A DNA stretch of 64,000 nt. Origin: Gaiellasilicea sp963707575 (GTDB taxonomy: Bacteria; Actinomycetota; Thermoleophilia; Gaiellales; Gaiellaceae). The notes beneath the pieces are model-generated. The model did not search any database, had not been told where the DNA came from, and saw only the letters and a program-made list of their open reading frames with translations. The position numbers and the translations under genes were made by a program. The stretch spans positions 744,001 to 808,000 of the forward strand of contig OY970171.1 of the NCBI GenBank assembly GCA_963707575.1, written 5' to 3'. Positions within the stretch are counted from its first letter, which is position 1, and each line of letters begins with the position of its first letter. Of this stretch, positions 33,994 to 41,902 are shown piece by piece.

Positions 33994-35193
33994 GTGAAGC
34001 AGATCTATCCCACGTCGATCACCGGCAAGGGCGCCGACTACGGCGGCAGCGTGCTCGACCACGCCTTCGGCCGCTCGGATCCGTACACGCTCGGAGTCGA
34101 GGAGGAGTACATGCTCCTCGACGGCGAGACCTTCGACCTCGTGCAGCACATCGACACGGTGCTGCAGGCGATCTCGGGGCACGAGCTCGAGCCTCGGATC
34201 AACGCCGAGCTGATGCAGTCGGTGCTCGAGATCGCGACGCCGGTCTGCCGCACGCCGGCCGATGTCCAGACGGAGCTCTTGAAGCTGCGTGCGTACGTGA
34301 CGCAGGTGGGGCGCGACAAGGGCCTGCGCGTCGGGTCTGCCGGCACGCACCCGTTCAGCCTCTTCGAGCGGCAGCGGATCACGGCGCGTGACCGCTACCG
34401 CAACCTCGTCGACCAGCTCCAGTACATCGCCCGGCGCGAGCTGATCTTCGGCATGCACATCCACGTCGCGATCGACGATCCGGAAAAGGCGATCCAGGTC
34501 GTGAACGGGCTGCTCCCCCAGCTCGGCCCGCTGCTCGCGCTCTCGGCCAGCTCGCCCTTCTGGCGCGGCGAGCCGACGGGGCTCTCCTCCAGCCGGCAGA
34601 TGGTGTTCGCGGCCTTCCCGCGCTCCGGGCCACCCCCGCGCTTCCGCGACTATTCCGACTACGCGGAGGTCGTGGGCCAGCTCGAGCGCACGGGCTGCAT
34701 CGCCGACTACACGCACATCTGGTGGGACATCCGCCTGCACCCGAGGCTCGGCACCGTCGAGATCCGGATCTGCGACGCGGTCACCCGCGTGGAGGATGCG
34801 ACCTCGCTCGCGGCCTACTGCCAGGCGCTCGTGAAGATGCTCTGCGAGCAACACGAGCGCGGCGAGGAGATTCCGTCCTACCACCGCATCCTGACCACGG
34901 AGAACAAGTGGCTCGCGGCGCGCTACGGGCTGGAGGCGCCCGTGATGGACCTCGAGTCGGGCGCGCGCAACCGGGTTCCGGTCGCACAGCTGATCCGCAA
35001 GACGCTGAAGCGGATCGAGCCGCACGCGCGCGAGCTCGGCTCCGAGCGGGAGCTCGAGGGCATCGGCGAGATCCTCTCCCGCGGCAACGGCGCCGACCGC
35101 CAGCTGCGCGTCTTCAACGCGAACCGCGACATCGTCGAGGTCGTCGAGGAGATCGCGAAGGCCACCGAGACCGTCCCGGCCGAGACGACCTAG
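33994..35193 (+). CDS. Carboxylate-amine ligase, GCS2/YbdK family
   Basis: 399 residues. The GCS2 family signature is visible in LGVEEEYMLLD, the metal-binding GMHIHVAI and RLHPRLGTVEIRICDA. Members ligate Glu to Cys or to other amines using ATP; EgtA-like and YbdK-like types cannot be told apart. It may make gamma-glutamylcysteine or a related thiol precursor. GTG start 33994; a REP pair follows 64 bp after the stop. Confidence 0.88.
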   Translation: MKQIYPTSITGKGADYGGSVLDHAFGRSDPYTLGVEEEYMLLDGETFDLVQHIDTVLQAISGHELEPRINAELMQSVLEIATPVCRTPADVQTELLKLRAYVTQVGRDKGLRVGSAGTHPFSLFERQRITARDRYRNLVDQLQYIARRELIFGMHIHVAIDDPEKAIQVVNGLLPQLGPLLALSASSPFWRGEPTGLSSSRQMVFAAFPRSGPPPRFRDYSDYAEVVGQLERTGCIADYTHIWWDIRLHPRLGTVEIRICDAVTRVEDATSLAAYCQALVKMLCEQHERGEEIPSYHRILTTENKWLAARYGLEAPVMDLESGARNRVPVAQLIRKTLKRIEPHARELGSERELEGIGEILSRGNGADRQLRVFNANRDIVEVVEEIAKATETVPAETT

Positions 35194-35256
35194 CGCACCG
35201 CATCTCGGGCTCCTCCGCCCGACCGGGCCTGCTCCCACAACGTCCCCGTGGGACGA

Positions 35257-35337
35257 GTCCGGGGCCAGCCCCCGGCCGTGTCCGGCCGCGACAGGACGGC
35301 CTGATCGAGCCCTGTCCGGGGGCTGGCCCCGGACAGG
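35257..35337. repeat. Pair of inverted REP palindromes (BIME-like), copy 1
   Basis: A 21-bp imperfect palindrome, arms GTCCGGGG and CCCCGGAC around CCAGC, occurs at 35257-35277 (last two bases altered) and in opposite orientation at 35315-35335. About 37 bp separate them. The same pair is at 46089-46168 beside a RAYT transposase, the enzyme family known to move REP elements. Confidence 0.75.
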
Positions 35338-35371
35338 GCTCGATCGGCCATCGGACCTCTCGTTCCCGGCC

Positions 35372-36361
35372 ATGCGTATTCCTGGCATGGATCGCAGGCG
35401 CTTCCTCGCCGCTGCGGCGGCGCCGCTCGTCGCCGGGCCCCTGCTCCACGGCGTAGCTCCGGAGGCACTCGCCCGTGGGCTCGGCGGTACGCCGCTCGCA
35501 CTCGTCACCGCCGACCTCGAGTCGAGCGTCGTCGCGGTCGACCTCTCAACGGGTCGCGTCCACCGTCGCCTGCAGACGCTCTCGGGGCCGCGCAGCATCG
35601 AGTCGGTCGGCGTGACCGGCGCGCTCGTCGCGCATACCGAGCTCGGCCGGCTGACGCTGATCGACTCTCACCTCCGCGTGCACGGGATCGAGGGAGAGCT
35701 CGGGGCGCCGCGCTACGCAGCCGCCGCCGGCAGCCGCTACGCCTACGTCAGCGACTCCGCCCGCGCCGAAATCGCTGTCGTCGACCTGCAGGCGCGCCGC
35801 GTCGTCGGCCGGACGAAGGTCGGCGGCCCCGTACGGCACCTCTCGCTCGACCCTTCCGGCCGCCGGCTCTGGGCTGCGCTCGGCAACGTCGCCACGACTG
35901 TCGCCGTTCTGGACACTTCCGACGCGGCGCACCCGCGCCTGCTCGGGAGGTTCCGACCACCCTTCAACGCTCACGACGTCGGCTTCACGCCGGGCGGCAA
36001 GCGCGTGTGGCTGACCTCCGGCGATCGCGAGCAGCTGGGCATCTTCGACGCGCGCAGCGGCCGGCTGCTGAAGACGCTCGACGGCGACGCGCCGCCGCAG
36101 CACGTGACGTTCCTCCGTGACCGCGCCTACGTGACGAGCGGGGACGACGGGCTGCTGCGCGTGCACCGGCTCGACGGCCGGCTGCTACGAACGACCCGCG
36201 TCCCGGCCGGCTCCTTCAACGTCCAGCAAGGTTGGGACGTGATCCTCACGCCGTCGCTCTCGCGTGGGACGATCTGCATGCTGAGCGAGCGCGGCCGAAT
36301 GCGGCTGCAGCGCGACGTGGCCCGGTCCTCGCACGACGCCTGCTTCGTCGTCGGACCGTGA
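35372..36361 (+). CDS. Tat-exported beta-propeller protein
   Basis: 329 residues from ATG 35372 (324 from ATG 35387). Twin-arginine signal DRRRFLAAAAAPLVAGPLL, then a seven-bladed YVTN/WD-type propeller with repeats such as VTADLESSVVAVDLSTGR, AEIAVVDLQARRVVGRTKVGG and GIFDARSGRLLKTLDG. It is exported folded and probably mediates binding outside the membrane. Starts near the REP pair. Confidence 0.83.
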   Translation: MRIPGMDRRRFLAAAAAPLVAGPLLHGVAPEALARGLGGTPLALVTADLESSVVAVDLSTGRVHRRLQTLSGPRSIESVGVTGALVAHTELGRLTLIDSHLRVHGIEGELGAPRYAAAAGSRYAYVSDSARAEIAVVDLQARRVVGRTKVGGPVRHLSLDPSGRRLWAALGNVATTVAVLDTSDAAHPRLLGRFRPPFNAHDVGFTPGGKRVWLTSGDREQLGIFDARSGRLLKTLDGDAPPQHVTFLRDRAYVTSGDDGLLRVHRLDGRLLRTTRVPAGSFNVQQGWDVILTPSLSRGTICMLSERGRMRLQRDVARSSHDACFVVGP

Positions 36362-36398
36362 GGGACCTCCCGGGGCGTCACGGCCGTAGAGTCAGCGC

Positions 36399-36908
36399 AT
36401 GGGCGCCGGCCGCGACGAGCGCGCGTGGGTGCGCGGCGCGCAGCGGGGTTCCGTCACCGACCTCGAGGCGCTGTTCCGCGCGCACTGGCCGCGCGCGTTC
36501 CGCGCCGCCTACCTCGTCGTCCACGACGCCGCGGCGGCCGAGGACATCGCCCAAGAGAGCTTCCTCGCCGCCGTGCGCGCGCTCGACCGCTTCGACCGCC
36601 AACGGCCGTTCGGCCCCTGGCTGCACCGGATCGTCGTGAACCGCGCGATCGACTGGTCGCGGGCGCGACAGCTGCGGGCGGAGACCGAGCTCGGCGAGAC
36701 GCAGGGAGCGCAGCCCGACGCGGAGCCGCTGGACGGCAGCCTCCTCGCCGCGATCGGGGCGCTGCCCCCGGACCAGCGCGCGGTGCTCGTCCTCCGCCAT
36801 CTGCTCGGCTACACGCCCGGGGAGATCGCGCGGGCGCTCGACCTTCCGCGCGGCACCGTCAACTCGCGCCTGCGTCGCGGGCTCGACTCGCTGAAGGAGC
36901 AGGTGTGA
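36399..36908 (+). CDS. ECF-type RNA polymerase sigma factor
   Basis: 169 residues. Region 2 (LEALFRAHWPRAFRAAYLVVHDAAAAEDIAQESFLAAVRALD) carries the sigma-70 domain 2 pattern; region 4 (LPPDQRAVLVLRHLLGYTPGEIARALDLPRGTVNSRLRRG) carries the helix-turn-helix. It is a short, extracytoplasmic-function sigma factor. TAGAGT is 6 bp before the ATG. Its stop overlaps the GTG of the next gene (GTGTGA), so the pair is coupled, as with sigma and anti-sigma genes. Confidence 0.93.
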   Translation: MGAGRDERAWVRGAQRGSVTDLEALFRAHWPRAFRAAYLVVHDAAAAEDIAQESFLAAVRALDRFDRQRPFGPWLHRIVVNRAIDWSRARQLRAETELGETQGAQPDAEPLDGSLLAAIGALPPDQRAVLVLRHLLGYTPGEIARALDLPRGTVNSRLRRGLDSLKEQV

Positions 36909-38041
36909 AGCGCGAGCTCGAGCGGGTGGAGATCCCGAGCGAGCACGAGGCGCGCGCTCGCGCCTGGGAGGTCGTCCGGGCCGCGTTCGAGGAGCGCGAG
37001 CCCGTGCGGCCGCCGCGCACGTGGCGGCCCCTCGTCGTGCTCGCCGCGTCCGCCGCGATCGTCGCAGCCGTCGTCAGCCCGCAGGGCCGCTCCGTCGTGG
37101 ACTCGCTCCGCGAGGCAATCGGCGTCGAGAGCGCGCAGCCGGGCCTCTTCTCGCTGCCGGCGCCGGGTCGGATGCTCGTGTCGGGCGAGACGGGAGCCTG
37201 GGTCGTCCAGCAGGACGGCTCGCGCCGACTGCTGGCCGGTTATGCCGAGGCGTCCTGGTCGCCGTTCGGAAACTTCGTGGTCGCAGCCCGGCGGCATGAG
37301 CTCGCAGCACTCGAGCTGGACGGCGACGTTCGCTGGAAGGTCTCGCGGCCCGACATCTCGCGCGTGCGCTGGGGAGGGACGCGGACGGACACCCGGATCG
37401 CGTACCTGAGCGGCGCGACGCTGCGCGTCGTGGCCGGGAATGGGCAACGCGACCGGGCGCTGGCGCGAGACGTCGACGCCGTCGCGCCCGCCTGGCGCCC
37501 CGGGTCTGCCCACGTGCTCGCGTGGGTGGCGCGGCGCCGGGTGGTCGTCGCCGACGCCGACACGGGGCGTGTCGTGTCGCGCTTCCGGGCCCCCGAGGGC
37601 ACTGCTCGGCTCGAGTGGTCGCGCGACGGACAGCGGCTGCTCGTGCAGGCTCGCCGCTCCCTGCGCGTCCATGCCGCAGACGGGAGCGTCCTCTACGACC
37701 TGCTCGGCCGCGACGCCGCGCCGATCACGCAGGCGGCGTTCGGCCCCGGCGGCAGGTCGGTGGCATTCGTGCAATCCGCGGGCGGGCGGAGCCACCTTTG
37801 GGTGATCCCGACGCTCGCGCCCGACGCAAGCGCAGCGCGGCGCGTCTTCGGCGGCGCCGGCAGACTCGACGGGCTCGTGTGGTCACCGGACGGCCGCTGG
37901 CTGCTCGTCGCCTGGCACGATGCCGACCAGTGGGTGTTCGTACGAGACGGAAGGACGCCGCGCATTGCCGCGGTCTCGAACGTCTCCGCCCAGTTCGACG
38001 GCTCGTTCCCGCGCATCGAAGCCTGGTGCTGCGCGCGCTGA
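36905..38041 (+). CDS. Membrane-anchored beta-propeller, probable anti-sigma factor
   Basis: 378 residues: a short cytoplasmic N-terminal region (1-40), one membrane helix (TWRPLVVLAASAAIVAAVVS, about 40-60), and an extracytoplasmic WD40/TolB-like propeller with repeated GRWLLVAW-type strands. It overlaps the ECF sigma gene by 4 bp. The arrangement is that of membrane anti-sigma factors, but the N-terminal region lacks a clear zinc anti-sigma motif, so the assignment rests on context. The last 16 bp overlap the M14 gene. Confidence 0.8.
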   Translation: MKRELERVEIPSEHEARARAWEVVRAAFEEREPVRPPRTWRPLVVLAASAAIVAAVVSPQGRSVVDSLREAIGVESAQPGLFSLPAPGRMLVSGETGAWVVQQDGSRRLLAGYAEASWSPFGNFVVAARRHELAALELDGDVRWKVSRPDISRVRWGGTRTDTRIAYLSGATLRVVAGNGQRDRALARDVDAVAPAWRPGSAHVLAWVARRRVVVADADTGRVVSRFRAPEGTARLEWSRDGQRLLVQARRSLRVHAADGSVLYDLLGRDAAPITQAAFGPGGRSVAFVQSAGGRSHLWVIPTLAPDASAARRVFGGAGRLDGLVWSPDGRWLLVAWHDADQWVFVRDGRTPRIAAVSNVSAQFDGSFPRIEAWCCAR

Positions 38042-38664
38042 GCGTGCTGCTCGCTGCCACTGCCGCCGGCTCGTCCGCGGCTGCCGCGCCGCCCGACGCT
38101 CGGCGACTCGGCCGCTCCTGGGAGGGCCGGCCGATCGAGGTCGTGCGCGCGGGCGACCCGGACAGCCCCCACCGCGTCCTCGTGGTGGGGTGCGTCCACG
38201 GGAACGAATGCGCGGGAATGGCCGTCACGAGGCTCCTGTCCCGCGTCGGGCACGAGGCGGCGGCCGACCTCTGGGTGGTCGGGAACCTGAATCCCGATGG
38301 GCTGGCGTACCGAACCCGCGGCAACGCCCGCGGCGTCGACCTGAACCGCGACTTCGCCACGTTCTCGCAGCGCGAGTCCCGGATCGCCCGGACACTGATC
38401 CGGCGGCTCAGGCCGGACGTGACGCTCTGGTTTCACCAGCCGCAGGCGGTGGTCCGCGCGTGGGGTCGCAGCCGCGCAGCTGCCCGCCGGTATGCGCGCC
38501 TCGCGCGCGAGCCGTACCGCTCGCTCGAGTGGCCGCGGGGCGCTGCGACACGCTGGCAGAACGGCCTCGGTCAGACGGCGTTCGTCGTCGAGCTGCCACC
38601 CGGGCCGCTGGCACCGGCCGCTGCCCGTCGCCACGCCGAGGCCGTCCTGGGCCTCTCGGGGTAG
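38026..38664 (+). CDS. Secreted M14-type zinc peptidase/amidase
   Basis: 212 residues from GTG 38026. Signal peptide LRALSVLLAATAAGSSAAAA, then an M14 metallopeptidase: VHGNECAG provides the zinc His and Glu (HxxE), and GNLNPDGLAYRTRGNARGVDLNRDF has the Arg/Asn-Arg substrate-binding pattern; the third zinc His is in WFHQPQ. Small size suggests a murein or gamma-D-glutamyl peptidase-like enzyme in the envelope. Overlaps the previous gene by 16 bp. Confidence 0.85.
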   Translation: MLRALSVLLAATAAGSSAAAAPPDARRLGRSWEGRPIEVVRAGDPDSPHRVLVVGCVHGNECAGMAVTRLLSRVGHEAAADLWVVGNLNPDGLAYRTRGNARGVDLNRDFATFSQRESRIARTLIRRLRPDVTLWFHQPQAVVRAWGRSRAAARRYARLAREPYRSLEWPRGAATRWQNGLGQTAFVVELPPGPLAPAAARRHAEAVLGLSG

Positions 38665-38673
38665 GCTCGCGCC

Positions 38674-39111
38674 ATGCTCTGGCGGGAGAACGGCGAGCCG
38701 GTCGAGCTCGAGGAGCTGCTCGCCGACGGCCCGATCCTGCTCCTCTTCTACCTCTTCGACTGGTCGCCCACCTGAACGCAGGAACTGCAGCTCCTGCGTG
38801 ACAGAGAGCGAGAGCTGACCGCGGCCGGAGTCCGGGCCTTCGCCGTGTCACGCGACTCACACTGGTCGCACCGCGCGTGGAAGGAGGCGCTCGGCGTCGA
38901 GGTCCCCCTCCTCTCGGACTGGAACGGCTCGCTCGCGAAGCGGTTCGCGGCGGCCCGCACCTACCGCTGGATGAACGGCGTGCCCGAGCGTTCGGCCTTC
39001 CTGCTCGGCGAGGACGGTACGGTCCGCGGATCGTGGCGCTACGGGGATTCGGAGCTGCCGGACTTCGACGAGCTGGTCGCAGCCGCGCAGGCGTTGCGCT
39101 CCTCGTCGTAG
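38674..39111 (+). CDS. Peroxiredoxin with in-frame TGA at the peroxidatic Cys (probable selenoprotein)
   Basis: 145 codons plus stop. The frame MLWRENGEPVELEELL then LLLFYLFDWSPT is followed by TGA (codon 34, 38773-38775) and continues without break as TQELQLLRDRERELTAAGV, SRDSHWSHRAW and PERSAFLLGEDGTVRGSW to the stop at 39111. Alignment with bacterioferritin-comigratory-type peroxiredoxins puts the TGA exactly at the peroxidatic Cys (P-x-Cys-T). No Cys occurs elsewhere in the product, so the TGA codon is the only possible redox residue. A perfect 8-bp hairpin begins at the base after the TGA. TAGGCT is 6 bp before the ATG. A nonsense mutation of a TGC/TGT codon is the alternative. Confidence 0.8.
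38773..38799 (+). promoter_or_regulatory. UGA codon and SECIS-like hairpin
   Basis: TGA at 38773-38775, then arms ACGCAGGA (38776-38783) and TCCTGCGT (38792-38799) with loop ACTGCAGC; an inner C-G pair would leave a TGCA apical loop with G in its second place. Bacterial SECIS elements lie just downstream of the UGA and often have G at the start of the loop, but usually at a longer distance (about 16-37 nt) than here, so the fit is only partial. Confidence 0.55.
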
Positions 39112-40601
39112 CGCTCTATTTCGGCGCAGGCGCAGTCTCGACCTGGCCCGCGCTGCGGGACGCGGACGAGAGCTTCCTCGCGGAGGGGAGACCCGGTCAC
39201 GGCCAGGCCGCTCCGGGCGACCACCTCCAGTCGGCCTACTTCCTGTGGCTGCCGGGTCACCAGCTGGAGCGCGGCGAGCCGCCCTGGGTTGATCCGTACA
39301 GCTTCGCGCCGGAGGTCGAGGAACGCGTCAGCTTCGCCGGCTGGCCGTTCGCGGTCGTGTTCTGGCCCTTGCAGGCGCTGCTCGGGACGGTCGGCGCCTG
39401 GAACGTGTTCCTGCTCCTGACCTATGCGGGAGCGGGCCTGGCGACCTTCCTCTGGCTGCGCGAGCTCGACGTACCGACGCCTGCCGCCCTCGCCGGCGGC
39501 CTGGTCTTCGCGCTCGCCCCCTACCGCGTGGCGCAGCTCTCGGCGGGGCACCTGCTGGCGCCGGTCTCGCTGCTGCTGCCGCTCGCGCTGTGGGGGCTCG
39601 AGCGGCGGCTGCCGCTCCTCGCCGTGGCCGCGCTCGCCTCGATCCCGCTCTCGGGGCAGGTGCACCTCGCGCTCGGCGCGATCCCCTTTTTCGTGCTCTA
39701 CGCCCTGCTGCGCGGCCATCGCACCGCCGCCGTTGCCGGCGCGGTCGCCGGCTGCGCCGCCGGGCTGCTCGTCTACCTCGTCTCGATCCGCGGCTCGCTT
39801 GGCTCGGGCGGCCGCTCGTTCGCCCAGGTCGAGGGCTACTCCGCTGAGCTCGCGGATTTCGTCGCCCGGGAAGCGCGCCACGGGCTGGAGAGCTTCACCT
39901 TCGTCGGCTGGCTGACACCGCTGCTCGCCGTCGCCGGGCTCGTGGTGCTCGGCCGCGACCGCCCCCGGCTCGCCGTCGCCCTCGGGCTCGGCGTTCTCGT
40001 GCCGGCGCTCCTCGCGCTCGGCGCGAACCTGCCGCTCTACGAGCAGCTGTGGCGGAACCTCCCCGGCCTGCGCGACACACGCGTTCCGGAGCGCTTCCTC
40101 CCGATCGCATCGCTGTGCGTGGCCGGGCTCGTCGCCTTTGCACTCGCCCGGTTGCCGCGGGCCGCCGCGCTCGCCGCGCTCGCCCTCGTCGCGGTCGACC
40201 TGCGTGCCGGGGTCGAGCTCTTCCACCCGACAGCGGCGGATCCGGACAACCGCGCCTACGCGGCTCGGCCCAACGACGTGCCCGTGCTCGAGCTGCCGAT
40301 CTTCCTGCCCGATCGACAGGAAGGCAGCGTCTACCAGTACTACGCGATCGACTCCCCTGGGCCTCGCTACGGCGGCTACTCGACCGTGGCCCCTCGGCGC
40401 GTCGACGGCGCGCTACGCGAGCTGAAGCCGTTCGACTGCGGCCGCCCGGTCGCGGTCGACGCCGAGGCCGTCATCGTCCACCGCGGCCTCTACCACGACA
40501 GGCCGGAGTGCCTCGGCCGCGCGCTCGACGGCCTGCAGCGGCGCGGCTACCGCGAGGCCGCTCGCGACGGCGAGATCACGCTCTACCGGCGCGTCGAGTA
40601 G
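39033..40601 (+). CDS. Large polytopic membrane protein, glycosyltransferase-like
   Basis: About 522 residues with nine to eleven membrane helices spread over 20-400, including long hydrophobic runs such as ALAGGLVFALAPYRVAQLSAGH. Architecture (short loop with charged motifs after helix 1, GHLL at the helix 5 region, soluble C-terminus) resembles GT-C or YfhO-like membrane transferases, but the catalytic Asp motif is not certain. The start is doubtful: GTG 39033 overlaps the peroxiredoxin by 79 bp, no better start lies between. It belongs to the same run of genes. Confidence 0.75.
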   Translation: MALRGFGAAGLRRAGRSRAGVALLVVALYFGAGAVSTWPALRDADESFLAEGRPGHGQAAPGDHLQSAYFLWLPGHQLERGEPPWVDPYSFAPEVEERVSFAGWPFAVVFWPLQALLGTVGAWNVFLLLTYAGAGLATFLWLRELDVPTPAALAGGLVFALAPYRVAQLSAGHLLAPVSLLLPLALWGLERRLPLLAVAALASIPLSGQVHLALGAIPFFVLYALLRGHRTAAVAGAVAGCAAGLLVYLVSIRGSLGSGGRSFAQVEGYSAELADFVAREARHGLESFTFVGWLTPLLAVAGLVVLGRDRPRLAVALGLGVLVPALLALGANLPLYEQLWRNLPGLRDTRVPERFLPIASLCVAGLVAFALARLPRAAALAALALVAVDLRAGVELFHPTAADPDNRAYAARPNDVPVLELPIFLPDRQEGSVYQYYAIDSPGPRYGGYSTVAPRRVDGALRELKPFDCGRPVAVDAEAVIVHRGLYHDRPECLGRALDGLQRRGYREAARDGEITLYRRVE

Positions 40602-41057
40602 CTACTGCTCCCGGGCCTTGCGGTAAAGCGCGATCGCCCACCATCGCCAGGCCGTGAGCGCGAAGAACGCCGCCGCGACGACGACGGCCACCGGGATGCT
40701 GAAGACGAGGTCGGTGACGAGGAAGAGGACGCCCGTGAAGGCGACCCCGATCGCGGCCGTCCCGGCGATCGCCTCGCGATTTCCCTTCCGCAGCATCAGC
40801 TCCTTGTCGCCTTCGCGGAAGCGAAGACGGTGGAAGGCGGCGGGTGCGAGCAGCATCACGAGCGCAGTTGCCGTCGCGAGGAGCGTGACGTAGTAGACGT
40901 ACTCCTGGAGCGTCGTCAGCTCGCCGAACTGTCCGGTGAAGCGGATCGCGAGCAGGAAGCCGAAGAGCACCTCCGCGCCGGGAATCAGCGAGCGCAGCTC
41001 CTCGAGCAGCTCGCCGTGCTCGCGTTCGAGCTGCTCCTTCCTCGACTCCTCCGCCAC
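40602..41057 (-). CDS. DUF6328-like membrane protein
   Basis: 151 residues: a charged N-terminus (SRKEQLEREHGELLEELRSLIPG), then four membrane helices (about 28-48, 57-82, 100-122, 124-145). The pattern VLFGFLLAIRFTGQF followed by LLAPAAFHRLRFR is found in the actinobacterial DUF6328 family, function unknown. Its GTG follows directly on the TAG stop of fabI, so it is the second gene of that operon. Convergent with the large membrane protein. Confidence 0.78.
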   Translation of the reverse strand: MAEESRKEQLEREHGELLEELRSLIPGAEVLFGFLLAIRFTGQFGELTTLQEYVYYVTLLATATALVMLLAPAAFHRLRFREGDKELMLRKGNREAIAGTAAIGVAFTGVLFLVTDLVFSIPVAVVVAAAFFALTAWRWWAIALYRKAREQ

Positions 41058-41834
41058 CTACATGCCCATGGAGTGGTACCCGGCGTCGACGTAGAGCGTC
41101 GTCCCGGTGACGTTCTTCGCGTCGTCCGAGAGCAGGTACGCGGACGCGGCGGCGACGTCGCCGGCGTCGATGTGGCGGCGCAGCGGCGCGCGCTCCTCGA
41201 ACATCCGCTCCATCTCCGTGAAGCCGGCGATCGAGCGCGCGGCGAGCGTGCGCACTGGCCCGGCCGAGACGGCATTGACCCGGATCGAGTGCTCGCCGAG
41301 GTCCCAGGCGAGGTACTTGACGGAGGCGTCGAGCGTGGCCTTCGCGACGCCCATCACGTTGTAGTGCGGCACCGCGCGCTCTCCGCCGAGGTAGGTCATC
41401 GTCAGGATCGAGCCGCCGCCGCGCTTCGCCAAGAGCGGCTCGGCGGCGCGGGCGGTCGCGACGAGCGAGTAGGCGCTGATGTCGACGGCCATCCAGAAGC
41501 GGTCGCGAGGCGTGTCGGTGAACCGGCCCTCGAGGTCCTCGGCGGCCGCGAAGGCGACCGAGTGGACGAGCACGTCGAACCCCTCGGGCCAGAGCGCCTC
41601 CACCTCGGCGAAGACGCGCTCGACGTCCTCGTCGGAGCGAACGTCACAGGAGGTGACGAGCGGCGAGCCGACCGACGCCGCGAGCTCGCGCACGTTGCTC
41701 TCGATCCGCTCGCCCTGGAACGTGAAGGCGAGCTCAGCGCCCTCGTCGGCGAGCCGCTTCCCGATCGCCCACGCGATCGAGCGCTTGTTCGCCACCCCCA
41801 GGATCAGCGCGCGCTTGCCCTCGAACCGATTCAC
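41058..41834 (-). CDS. fabI: Enoyl-[acyl-carrier-protein] reductase (NADH)
   Basis: 258 residues. Rossmann motif GVANKRSIAWAIGKRLA (glycine-rich and typical of FabI), catalytic Tyr-Met-Lys region YNVMGVAKATLDASVKYLA, and the AGPVRTLAARSI loop are FabI hallmarks. It reduces trans-2-enoyl-ACP in type II fatty-acid synthesis. GTG start 41834 with TAGACT 7 bp upstream, suggesting a leaderless transcript. Read divergently from the subtilase gene. Confidence 0.95.
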   Translation of the reverse strand: MNRFEGKRALILGVANKRSIAWAIGKRLADEGAELAFTFQGERIESNVRELAASVGSPLVTSCDVRSDEDVERVFAEVEALWPEGFDVLVHSVAFAAAEDLEGRFTDTPRDRFWMAVDISAYSLVATARAAEPLLAKRGGGSILTMTYLGGERAVPHYNVMGVAKATLDASVKYLAWDLGEHSIRVNAVSAGPVRTLAARSIAGFTEMERMFEERAPLRRHIDAGDVAAASAYLLSDDAKNVTGTTLYVDAGYHSMGM

Positions 41835-41902
41835 GCCGGCGAGTCTACGGTCTATCGAACCGAGGGATAGCGACAGTCGGGGTCGTTGGCTACTCTCCGG
41901 GC

